Positions 1 through 6,699 of a stretch of DNA of 7,715 nt are shown here, piece after piece. Each line of letters begins with the position of its first letter. Positions within the stretch are counted from its first letter, which is position 1. The DNA comes from DASVBJ01 sp036375895. Lineage in GTDB: Bacteria > Actinomycetota > Actinomycetes > JACCUZ01. The translations under genes were made by a program, and so were the position numbers. Location of the stretch: assembly GCA_036375895.1 (NCBI GenBank), contig DASVBJ010000335.1:1-7715 (forward strand), given 5' to 3'. Below the pieces are notes generated by a model. The model saw only the letters and a list, made by a program, of their open reading frames with translations, was not told the DNA's origin and did no database searches.

Positions 1-2814
1 CGTGTTCGCCGGGTTGACCGTCACCGTGACGTCGTCGCTCGAGGACAGCGTCCCGTCGGAGGCGGTCAACCGCAGCACGTAGCTGCCGCTGGTGCTGAAG
101 GTCGCGGTGGTGCTGGCCGCGGCGGGGTTGGCGAAGGTGACGGTGCCGGGCCCGCTGACCGTGGACCAGGTGGTGGTCAGGGTGCTGCCGGTGGGCAGGC
201 CGTCGTCGCTGGCCGCGCCGGACAGGGTGGCGCCGGCGGGCAGGGTGATGGTCTGGTCCGGTCCGGCATTGACCGTGGGTGCGCTGTTGGTCGGGGTTCC
301 GGTCATGTACACGATGTGCAGCAACGGAGGCGCGCCGCCCTCGGACGACTCGGCAGTACGCCGTCCGGTGCCCGTGATGATCAGGGCCAGCGCGTTGCCG
401 CTCGCCCACCCGGCGCGGTTGACCACCTCCTGGACCACGCTCGCCAGGTTCGGTGTCTGCTGGTCGGCGCCGCGCGCACCCACGGCGCTCCAGGCAGCCG
501 GCGTCCAGCCGACGGTCGCGGTCGTCCTCGCCCGCGACGACACATTCAGGCTGGTGGAGGTGAAGGTCGTCGCGTTGTCCGCCGCCTGCGCGCGCAGGCT
601 CAGCGAGGTGGCGCCGGTGGTGACCTCGTCGGTCTGGAACTGCACCGTCGCGCTGGAGATGGTCGAGCCGCGCGGCACCGCGACGCCGGTGAACCGCAGA
701 CCCACGGTCTGGTCGCTGCCGTCGTTGACCAGCTCGAGGTCGCTGCTCGTCAAGCTGACCGAACCGCCGGCCGCCTCCTCCGCGTCGTCCGAGCCGGTGC
801 CAACCGAGCGGTCCAGCGTGAACGGTCCGTTCGGGCCGACGACCGTGACGACGGTGTCGTCCGACCCGGTCAGCAGCGAGTCGGTGGCGGACAGCCGCAG
901 CACGTAGGTCCCGGGGGTGCCGAAGGTCGCCGTCGTGGTGGGGGAGCCGGGGTTCGCGAAGGTGACCGAGCCGGGGCCGCTCACCATGGACCACTGGCTG
1001 GTCACCGTCCCGGGCGGGTTCGGCAGGCCGTCGTCGGTGACGGACCCGGCGAGCGTTGCCGCGTTCGGTTGGGTCACGGAGACGTCCGGGCCGGCGCTGA
1101 CCGAGGGAGCCACGTTGCCGACCGGCGGCAACACCGCGGACATCTCGTACATCAGGCCGTCGTTCTCCGAGGAGTTGCTGTTGTTGTCCACCCGCCGGTC
1201 GACGACGTACAGGTTCTGGCCGCTCCCGCCCGCGCTGGGTGCAGCCAGCGCGATGCCCGCCTCGGCGTCGCCGTTGGCGGCGCGGATGTCGATGACGTTG
1301 AGCAGCGCGCCGCTGGTGCTCAGCTCGTACGCCGCGTGCGACACCGAGCTGACGACGAAGAGGGTGTCCCGGAGCGCGTTGTAGAAGATGCCCTCCGGGT
1401 CACCGGCGCCGAACTGGCCGACGTCGAAGTGCCGTGTGGTGTCGTCGCCCGATGGTGCGAGGCGGTCGAACCGACCGTTGGGTCCCGGCGACACCTCGTA
1501 GACCTCGGCGTTCAGGCCGTCGATCAGGTAGAGCTTGCCGTTTCTGGTGTCGATCGTCACGTCTTCGTTGTCACCGGCGCCGAGCGCACTCGCGCTGATC
1601 GTCGTCCAGGTGTCGTCGGAGGTGCCGTAGCGCGCGTCCCCGCCGACGGACACCTCGTAGACCTCCATCGCGTCGTCGTCAGAGGTGAACACGTGCCCGT
1701 TCCGCGGGTCGTAGGCGGCGCCGGTCGGCTCGTGGGTGAAGCGGGTGGTGTCGCCCCTGTCGGTGACGTTCGCGCCGTCGCGCGTGACCGTCCAGGCGTT
1801 GACGTTCTGGAAGATGGACATCTCGTCCACCTCGCCGTCGACCACCAGGAGCTGTCCGTTCGGCAGCACGGTCACCCCGGACGGGTCGGGGCTCGAGGGA
1901 GACCAGCGCGAGGTGTCGACGGTGCGGACCAGGCTCGCGGTCACGGTCGCGGCGGCAGCGGTCGCTGCCGCGGTCAACGAGACCTCGGCCACCCGGCCGG
2001 ACGTACTCGCATCGCCGGCGTCCGCGACGTACAGGTCGGTGCTTGCGGGGTCGTCGGTCTGGTCGGCGGTGGGCGCGAAGACGATGCCCCGCAGGTCTCG
2101 GATGTCCGCGTCGCTGATGTCGTAGCTGCGCACCAGGCGCCCGGTGGAGTCCATCGCGTGGAGCAGGTCACGTGCCGGCTCGGCCGTGTAAAGCAACCCG
2201 TCGCGGGGGTTGTAGGCAAGTCCGCGCAGGCGCGAGCCGTCGAGGCCTCGCAACGTCGTACGGGTGACGTCGGCCGCGGTGGGCCGGGCCCGGGGCCCCA
2301 CCCGCGCGAGCAGGTCGCCGCTGAGCACGAACCAGGTGCCGGAGGAGTCATACGTCGCGCCCGTGGCACCCCTCAGGCCAGCTTCTGCCAGGCTCACCCG
2401 CCGAAGGCCGGACGGAGCGGTCAGGTCGACCTCGATCCGGTCGTCACCCTCGATCGCGGTCAGCTGACGGGTCACCGGGTCGAACGCCACCGTCGGCCCG
2501 GCTGCGGGCCCGGCGATGCGGACCGTCCGTGCCTCCTTGCCCGTCGGGGCGATCATGAGCACGGTGTTGTCCCCGCCCTCGGCGCCGGTCACGAGCAGCC
2601 TGCCGTCGGTCGGGGAGTACGCGACGCCCGTGGCTGCGGGCGCGCCGTACTCGCCTGTGCTCAGTGATCGGATCTCCCGGGCCTCACCCACCGCCGGGGC
2701 CGTCCCCGGAGCCTGCCGCGTCGGCGCAGCAGCTGCGGCCGAGCCCGCCGGAAGGGACGAGGCCGCCAGGGCGATCGCGGCTGTGAGGACGACGAGTCGG
2801 CTAGTCCTGGACAT
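1..2814 (-). CDS. Secreted beta-propeller / PKD / CBM96-like multidomain protein, C-terminus cut off by window edge
   Basis: The reading frame is open from ATG at 2814 to base 1 (938 codons, no stop), so the C-terminus is missing. Residues 1-30 are a signal peptide: MSRTSR, a hydrophobic core, then an Ala-rich cleavage region. Residues about 45-560 form a beta-propeller of the NHL/SMP-30 type. It has recurring blades such as GVAYSPTDGRLLV, GLAYNPRDGLLYTAE, GAAYDPRNGHVFTSDD, DVTIDTRNGKLYLIDG and GIFYNALRDTLFVVS, with Asp/Gly-rich loops (GDARYGTSDD). Residues 568-658 and 844-936 are two PKD-type Ig-like domains sharing SGPGxVTFxNP, TTATF and YVLRL. Between them, 665-836 matches the DNRLRE/CBM96-like module of secreted actinobacterial proteins (DLELVNDGSDQTVGLRF, VQFQTDE, WxSGNALALIITG, LHIVY). 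The start is supported by GGGAGGG six bases upstream. The ATG lies 14 bp inside the preceding gene, so translation is probably coupled. The likely role is a surface or matrix protein binding glycan or Ca2+. No catalytic residues were recognised. Confidence 0.9.
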   Translation of the reverse strand, partial: MSRTSRLVVLTAAIALAASSLPAGSAAAAAPTRQAPGTAPAVGEAREIRSLSTGEYGAPAATGVAYSPTDGRLLVTGAEGGDNTVLMIAPTGKEARTVRIAGPAAGPTVAFDPVTRQLTAIEGDDRIEVDLTAPSGLRRVSLAEAGLRGATGATYDSSGTWFVLSGDLLARVGPRARPTAADVTRTTLRGLDGSRLRGLAYNPRDGLLYTAEPARDLLHAMDSTGRLVRSYDISDADIRDLRGIVFAPTADQTDDPASTDLYVADAGDASTSGRVAEVSLTAAATAAAATVTASLVRTVDTSRWSPSSPDPSGVTVLPNGQLLVVDGEVDEMSIFQNVNAWTVTRDGANVTDRGDTTRFTHEPTGAAYDPRNGHVFTSDDDAMEVYEVSVGGDARYGTSDDTWTTISASALGAGDNEDVTIDTRNGKLYLIDGLNAEVYEVSPGPNGRFDRLAPSGDDTTRHFDVGQFGAGDPEGIFYNALRDTLFVVSSVSHAAYELSTSGALLNVIDIRAANGDAEAGIALAAPSAGGSGQNLYVVDRRVDNNSNSSENDGLMYEMSAVLPPVGNVAPSVSAGPDVSVTQPNAATLAGSVTDDGLPNPPGTVTSQWSMVSGPGSVTFANPGSPTTTATFGTPGTYVLRLSATDSLLTGSDDTVVTVVGPNGPFTLDRSVGTGSDDAEEAAGGSVSLTSSDLELVNDGSDQTVGLRFTGVAVPRGSTISSATVQFQTDEVTTGATSLSLRAQAADNATTFTSTSLNVSSRARTTATVGWTPAAWSAVGARGADQQTPNLASVVQEVVNRAGWASGNALALIITGTGRRTAESSEGGAPPLLHIVYMTGTPTNSAPTVNAGPDQTITLPAGATLSGAASDDGLPTGSTLTTTWSTVSGPGTVTFANPAAASTTATFSTSGSYVLRLTASDGTLSSSDDVTVTVNPANT

Positions 2815-3949
2815 CCGGATCCCTCCCAGCCCCCCTCCGCCCTTGACCGGACGACGCACGGGCTCCCCCTGGCAAGAAACCTATCGAGGCTCTTCCGCCG
2901 GTTCCTGCGTCAATCGGCGTAGGTGGCCTACGGAGAACGTCGAGCGCGCGGTACGCCAGCAGCCAGCACACCGCCGTGACCGATGCGCCCGACATGTCAG
3001 CGAAGATGTCGACACTCTGTGCGTCCCGGCCGACGGCGAGCTGGACGAGCTCCAGCAGGGCCCCGAGCGCGGTGACCCCGAGCACGAGCCGCCCCGGTCG
3101 CCGCCGCAGCCGGGCAGGACCGAAGGCCAGCAGCCACGACGTCAGCAGCGCGTAGGCCAGGGTGTGGGCCAGGAAGTCCGTCGCCGTCCCGCCCCGGCTG
3201 GGCACCACGTCCACCCCGAGGGAGAGGACCAGGATGACGGGAACCGGTGCGGCAGCCACGAGGACGACGCCGCGCCGGCGCCGACGGCGTGCCTCCGGCC
3301 CTCGGCCCGGGCGGCAGGTGCCGAGGATCGCCAGTGCCTGTCGGACCAGCAGGACCAGGTCGGAGCGGAGCGAGGCGGTGGTGAGGTACTCCAGGTCCAG
3401 TGCAACCCGCTCGTGCAGGAGGACGTCCTCGTAGCAGGCCACCGGGTCCGACGAGGCGGCCAGTCGCTCCGCCTCGTCCATGAAGCCGAGTGTCGACGGC
3501 CCGACGAGCCCGGGTCGCAGGGTCAGCACGCGTCGCTCGTCCTCCGTGTAGCGAGCGACGAACTCCGGGGTCTCCGGCCGCGGACCGACCAGGCTCATGT
3601 CGCCCTTCACGACGTTGATCAGCTGCGGCAGCTCGTCGAGGTAGTAGCGGCGAAGGTGCCTCCCCAGCCGCGTGACCCGCGGGTCGCCCGCGGCGCTGAC
3701 GTTGGCGACGTGCGGGTCCTGGTCGACGACCATCGACCTGAACTTCAGGATCCAGAAGAGCCGTCCGTCCTTGCCGACCCGCTGCTGACGGAAGATCGCG
3801 GGACCGGGGGAGTCGAGCCGCACGAGCACGGCGACGACGGCCAGCACGGGCGCCAGCAGGACGAGCGCGAGGCCCGCGACGGCCCGGTCGACCACCTGCT
3901 TGGCGACCGGCGACGACAGCCGCTCGGCACTCCGGGTCACCGCGCTCAC
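2801..3949 (-). CDS. Small phosphoglycosyl transferase (bacterial sugar transferase) fused to a C-terminal VanZ-like domain
   Basis: This encodes 382 aa. Residues 1-215 are a bacterial sugar transferase (PF02397 type), which moves a sugar phosphate from a nucleotide sugar to a polyprenyl phosphate at the cytoplasmic membrane. An N-terminal hydrophobic hairpin lies at about 22-43. The motifs are RQQRVG (55-60), KFRSM (69-73), the Asp-Glu catalytic dyad D105-E106 in LDELPQL, and MSLVGPRP ending at P125. There is no large N-terminal membrane domain as in WbaP/WcaJ, so it is the short PglC-like form. Residues about 225-340 are hydrophobic and VanZ-like: a first helix, H262 in AHTLAY, ExxQ at 300-303, R308, D314, and a closing helix. 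The last 40 residues are a Gly/Ala/Arg/Ser-rich tail with no recognisable fold. I chose the GTG at 3949 because it overlaps the PIG-L stop as GTGA; a GTG at 3937 (residue 5) is possible. The specific sugar cannot be told. Confidence 0.9.
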   Translation of the reverse strand: MSAVTRSAERLSSPVAKQVVDRAVAGLALVLLAPVLAVVAVLVRLDSPGPAIFRQQRVGKDGRLFWILKFRSMVVDQDPHVANVSAAGDPRVTRLGRHLRRYYLDELPQLINVVKGDMSLVGPRPETPEFVARYTEDERRVLTLRPGLVGPSTLGFMDEAERLAASSDPVACYEDVLLHERVALDLEYLTTASLRSDLVLLVRQALAILGTCRPGRGPEARRRRRRGVVLVAAAPVPVILVLSLGVDVVPSRGGTATDFLAHTLAYALLTSWLLAFGPARLRRRPGRLVLGVTALGALLELVQLAVGRDAQSVDIFADMSGASVTAVCWLLAYRALDVLRRPPTPIDAGTGGRASIGFLPGGARASSGQGRRGAGRDPDVQD

Positions 3950-4647
3950 GGACGTGGACCGCCCGGTGGCAGGCCGTCCGTCGCGATCTCCCGGACCAGC
4001 ATGAAGGGCTCGGCCGCCTCGACGCCCACCGCGGCGCCGTGCCGGCGCGCGTACGCCTCGAGGGCTTCGAGCGACCTGGGGTGCGGCCACGGCCGTACCT
4101 CGCTGGAGAACGCGTCGGCGTACGCGCTCATCGCCTCGAGCTTCGTCGCGAGCGACGTCGACGCGTCGACGAAGACGTTGGGTGAGAAGACGGTGCCGGG
4201 GAACGGTGGCGCCCACTCGGTGGACGACGGTGTCTCGAAGCACATCAGCCGCCGCACCGGCTGGCCGGGCAACGGGCGGGCGGCGACCATCGTGGCGCGG
4301 AAGACGATCCGGTGATCCTGGTTGACGTCCTCCATGAAGTGCGTGAGCACCACGTCCGGCTCGAGCTCGGCGATGCACCGCTCGATCGGGTCGATGACCT
4401 CGAGCAGGGAGAGGGTGTCCAGCCGCTGGTCGGGCAGGCCGCCGAGCACGAGTCGCTTGACCCCCAGCACGTCGCAAGCCCGCTCCAGGCAGGCGATCTG
4501 CTGCTCGACCCGTCCGTGCCGGGACGTGACGCCCTCGGTGAGGACCAGCGCCCACACCTCGTCGCCCCGCGCCGCGTGCAGCGCCATCGTGGCGCCCGCC
4601 CCCAACGTCTCGTCGTCGGGGTGCGCCGCCACCGTCAAGATCTTCAT
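3946..4647 (-). CDS. PIG-L/LmbE family zinc-dependent N-deacetylase
   Basis: This encodes 233 aa. It has the family's N-terminal signature AAHPDDE (residues 7-13; zinc ligands expected at H9 and D12) and the second metal motif NQDHR (H112). The core Rossmann-like pattern is intact (ILTVAAHPDDE, VWALVLTEG, EPDVVLTHFMEDVNQDHR). Family members remove acetyl from N-acetylglucosamine-type substrates, as in mycothiol (MshB), bacillithiol and glycolipid synthesis. This protein is shorter than typical MshB, and it sits with a phosphoglycosyl transferase rather than thiol genes. A role in modifying an amino sugar of a surface glycan is therefore more likely (inference). No signal peptide is present, so it is cytoplasmic. 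The start at 4647 puts MKILTVAAHPDDE at the N-terminus, as usual for the family, with GGGG six bases upstream. An in-frame ATG at 4746 would add 33 unconserved residues. The stop overlaps the GTG of the next gene by 4 bp. Confidence 0.92.
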   Translation of the reverse strand: MKILTVAAHPDDETLGAGATMALHAARGDEVWALVLTEGVTSRHGRVEQQIACLERACDVLGVKRLVLGGLPDQRLDTLSLLEVIDPIERCIAELEPDVVLTHFMEDVNQDHRIVFRATMVAARPLPGQPVRRLMCFETPSSTEWAPPFPGTVFSPNVFVDASTSLATKLEAMSAYADAFSSEVRPWPHPRSLEALEAYARRHGAAVGVEAAEPFMLVREIATDGLPPGGPRP

Positions 4648-4775
4648 GCCGCACCCCGCCGTGGCCTCGGCCCGTTCACAGGCCCATCCCACTTCGGGAC
4701 GGCGGGAGTGGCATCGCCCGCGATGCGTGGTCCCCCTCGTACGCATGCAGGTGTGAATCGTGTCGCGCTACGACG
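4648..4775 (-). promoter_or_regulatory. Probable promoter and leader region of the PIG-L/sugar transferase/propeller operon
   Basis: This is the only non-coding DNA upstream of the PIG-L start once the inverted repeats at 4776-4857 are set aside, so the operon promoter should lie here if the hairpins terminate transcription from the lyase gene. I found no convincing -35/-10 pair. The one structural element is a short inverted repeat, ATGCGT (4709-4714 region) and ACGCAT (4740-4745 region), which could be an operator. The functional call rests on position only. Confidence 0.35.
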
Positions 4776-4808
4776 GGTGGCCCGGCCCCCGCGGGGAGCC
4801 GGGCCACC
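4776..4808. terminator. Strong GC-rich hairpin, likely factor-independent terminator without T-tract
   Basis: There is a perfect 11-bp inverted repeat: GGTGGCCCGGC at 4776-4786 and GCCGGGCCACC at 4798-4808. The 11-base spacer can itself pair as CCCC/GGGG. It lies 3' of the lyase stop codon on the minus strand. No T-run follows on either strand, which is usual for hairpin terminators in high-GC actinobacteria. It may also serve as an mRNA 3'-end stabiliser. Confidence 0.6.
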
Positions 4809-4857
4809 ATGTCATGGCAGGCCAGGGCATGTCAGGACATGCCGGGCCTCACATGGT
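4806..4857. repeat. Nested inverted repeats directly after the lyase stop codon
   Basis: The outer arms are ACCATGT (4806-4812) and ACATGGT (4851-4857). The inner arms are AGGCC plus GGCATGTC (4819-4833) against GACATGCC plus GGCCT (4835-4849), with a one-base bulge and a 2-base centre. The outer right arm reaches the last base of the TGA stop (4859-4857). The structure is well placed to act as the first terminator or 3'-end hairpin of the lyase transcript. The outer left arm shares bases with the 4776-4808 hairpin, so the two compete in part. Confidence 0.55.
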
Positions 4858-6461
4858 CACTTGTAGGTGCACACCACCTGGTCGCCCGGCTTCGGTGCGC
4901 TCACCACGGGGCAGACGAGCTGCAGGCCCCCGGCGGCCGGGTACGACGTCGTCGTCGGGCTGGGGGAGGCGGTCGGGGTCGGCGACGCGGTCGAGGCCGT
5001 GGTCTGTGTCGTGGTCGAGGTCGAGGACGTGCCAGGGACCGGGATCAGGCCGTTGACGTACTCCTCGATGTTCGTCCAACCGTCGCCGTTGCGGTCGCCG
5101 GCGGAGTCGTTGACGCCCGGGTTCAGGCCCCGCTCGCTCTCCCAGGTGTTTGGCATGCCGTCGTGGTCCGCGTCGGCGGGTGCGGTGCCGCCGGCGATGG
5201 TGGGCCACCCTCCCACCTGGCTGGGGCTGTCGATCACCTTGCCGGTGCCGTTGCGCACGTCGGCGAGGATGCGCTTGTCCACGTCGTCGATCGCCGGCAC
5301 TCGCGCACCGGCGTTCGCCATGACGTCGAGGTAGGCCTGGGACGCGCTGGTCGTCGTCACCGGGGCGGTCGGCAGCGGGGTCGAGGACATGTACGGCGTG
5401 AAGCCGGAGGACACCGTGGCGGCCGACCCGTCGGCCCGCCGGTTGCCGGCGACGTAGGCGGTCATGCCCTTGCCCGAGCTGGGGTAGAAGTCGACGTCCG
5501 GGCGGGTGGTCGTCTTCGAGGGACCCGCCTTGTACCAGTTGTTGACGACGTTGGTCTTGCCCTGCCGCTTGTCGGTGATCGTGGTCGCCCACTTCCCCCA
5601 GTCGTAGACGACGTTGTTCCGCACGTCCGAGTAGCCGGTCGTGCTCACCTCGGGGTTGCGCTCGACGTTGTGCGCCATCAGGTTGTGGTGCATCGAGATG
5701 TTGTAGGAGTAGTCGCCGCTGCCGAAGAGCCCCCGGCTGTGCTCGCCGAGCTGATGGGTGCTGTGGCTGAGCCCCTCCGCGACGATGTTGTACGAGAACG
5801 TGATGTCCTGCGTGTCGTAGTAGGACGACACGACCTCGTCCGTGGCCCACGAGAACGAGTTGTGGTCGACGATGATCCGCCGCGCCTTCGTCGTGGAGGA
5901 CGACTCGATCGTCAGCGCGTCGCCCTGGATCCCCTGTGCGCCGGGCGCACCGGGACGGAACCGGAGTCCGCGGACGATCACGTCGTTGGTCTGGATGCGC
6001 AAGGTGGCCACATCGGTGGTCCGCGCCGGGTCGTTGCGCAGCAGGATGCCGCCGCCGGGGGCGGTCTGTCCGGCGACCGTGAGGTAGGGGTTCTTGACCT
6101 TGATCACCGTCTTGAGGGTGATCGTGCCGCCGACCTTGAAGACCACGATGCGCGGGCCGGAGGCGGTGAGCGCCTCGCGCAGGCTCCCGGGACCCGAGTC
6201 GTTGAGGTTCGTCACCTCGATGACACGCCCGCCGCGGCCGCCGGGCGTGCCGCTGCCGTAGCCCTCCGCTCCTGGGAAGGCACCGACCTGTGCCGCTCCT
6301 GCGCTCTGCGTCCCGATGGTGACCGACGCGACGGCGAGCAGAGCGGCGCCGAAGCCGGTGAGCAGTCGTCGGCGGCGGCTGACCGGTGACGCTGCGGCTG
6401 CCCGGTGACGGTGTGCCCGGGCGGGTGGACGTTGGTGCTGCCGACTGTGCTTAGCAGTCAT
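4857..6461 (-). CDS. Secreted pectate-lyase-like right-handed beta-helix protein with Ca-binding-type module
   Basis: This encodes 534 aa. The N-terminus has a basic region, then SRRRRLL (28-34), a hydrophobic stretch (35-50) and SAGAAQ near residue 57. This fits an export signal and possibly a Tat signal, with Arg pairs followed by Leu-Leu. The mature part starts AFPGAEGYGS, followed by GGRVIEVTNLNDSGPGSLREAL, which is typical of pectate-lyase superfamily proteins. Residues about 80-345 form the parallel beta-helix, with VIVRGLRFRPG, VDHNSFSWATDE, SYNIVAEGL, GEHSRGL, HHNLMAHNVERNP and the RNNVVYDWG rung. R268 in ERNP is the likely counterpart of the catalytic Arg of family 1 lyases (inference). 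Residues 430-470 carry two D/N-rich loops (DADHDGMPNTWE and DRNGDGWTNIEE) like those common in such enzymes. A Ser/Thr/Pro linker (478-508) leads to a short tail with two cysteines, C517 and C531. The ATG at 6461 has GGAG six bases upstream. Substrate is not certain: pectate or another uronate polymer. Confidence 0.9.
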   Translation of the reverse strand: MTAKHSRQHQRPPARAHRHRAAAASPVSRRRRLLTGFGAALLAVASVTIGTQSAGAAQVGAFPGAEGYGSGTPGGRGGRVIEVTNLNDSGPGSLREALTASGPRIVVFKVGGTITLKTVIKVKNPYLTVAGQTAPGGGILLRNDPARTTDVATLRIQTNDVIVRGLRFRPGAPGAQGIQGDALTIESSSTTKARRIIVDHNSFSWATDEVVSSYYDTQDITFSYNIVAEGLSHSTHQLGEHSRGLFGSGDYSYNISMHHNLMAHNVERNPEVSTTGYSDVRNNVVYDWGKWATTITDKRQGKTNVVNNWYKAGPSKTTTRPDVDFYPSSGKGMTAYVAGNRRADGSAATVSSGFTPYMSSTPLPTAPVTTTSASQAYLDVMANAGARVPAIDDVDKRILADVRNGTGKVIDSPSQVGGWPTIAGGTAPADADHDGMPNTWESERGLNPGVNDSAGDRNGDGWTNIEEYVNGLIPVPGTSSTSTTTQTTASTASPTPTASPSPTTTSYPAAGGLQLVCPVVSAPKPGDQVVCTYK

Positions 6462-6490
6462 GGCCTGCTCCAGAGGCTGGGGCCTCGCCT

Positions 6491-6513
6491 CGCCCGGCAG
6501 GTCTCGCCGGGCG
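6491..6513 (-). promoter_or_regulatory. Hairpin in the 5' leader of the lyase gene
   Basis: This is a perfect 8-bp inverted repeat, CGCCCGGC and GCCGGGCG, with a 7-base loop. It ends 30 bases upstream of the lyase ATG. It could affect mRNA stability or attenuate transcription. It does not cover the GGAG ribosome binding site at 6468-6471. Confidence 0.45.
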
Positions 6514-6610
6514 CCCCCGCGGGCCGTGAGGCGTACGGAATCTTTGTGCTGACGCGCCCCGTCGACGACCCGGGCGGGGGAGATACCGCACCACAGGCGT
6601 CGTCAGGCTA

Positions 6611-6636
6611 GCGAACTCGGGCGAACTTCCCGAAAT
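6611..6636. repeat. Short phased direct repeats, candidate operator
   Basis: GCGAACT occurs at 6611-6617 and 6621-6627, exactly 10 bp apart. A degenerate third copy, CGAAAT, starts at 6631. An overlapping inverted repeat TCGGG / CCCGA spans the second copy. The location midway between divergent genes and the one-helical-turn spacing suit a regulator binding site, but the sequence is short and the match to a known regulator is unknown. Confidence 0.3.
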
Positions 6637-6699
6637 CGTCCCCCCGGCGTCGCCCTCGCGCCGTGGGTGTGGTATCGGCGGGCCCCCTCGGTGGCCTGA

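Noticed and set aside
316..2667. A 783-codon open frame on the plus strand (and smaller ones at 92-907, 917-1384, 1736-2125 and 2516-4315)
   Set aside because: The translations are Arg/Gly/Val-rich with no domain or signal, and they lie opposite the propeller/PKD gene, whose minus-strand translation is clearly a real protein. Long antisense frames are expected at this GC content.
2881..2913. Possible internal promoter for the propeller gene: TTGACG (complement of 2908-2913) and GATAGG (complement of about 2880-2885)
   Set aside because: The spacing is about 22 bases or more, too long for a standard housekeeping promoter, and the -10 match is poor.
3946..4647. Assignment of the PIG-L gene as mycothiol mshB or its relative mca
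   Set aside because: It is shorter than those proteins and sits in a surface-glycan context with no thiol-pathway neighbour, so only the family name is justified.
3950..4654. Extension of the transferase frame upstream to an ATG at 4654
   Set aside because: The added part is an Arg/Gly-rich out-of-frame reading of the PIG-L gene. The transferase similarity begins just after the GTG at 3949.
4809..6389. A 526-codon plus-strand frame opposite the lyase gene, and a 333-codon minus-strand frame at 4849-5850
   Set aside because: Both are low-complexity translations (Arg/Gly/Val/His) of the lyase gene's DNA in wrong frames. The 4857-6461 frame holds all the recognisable beta-helix motifs.
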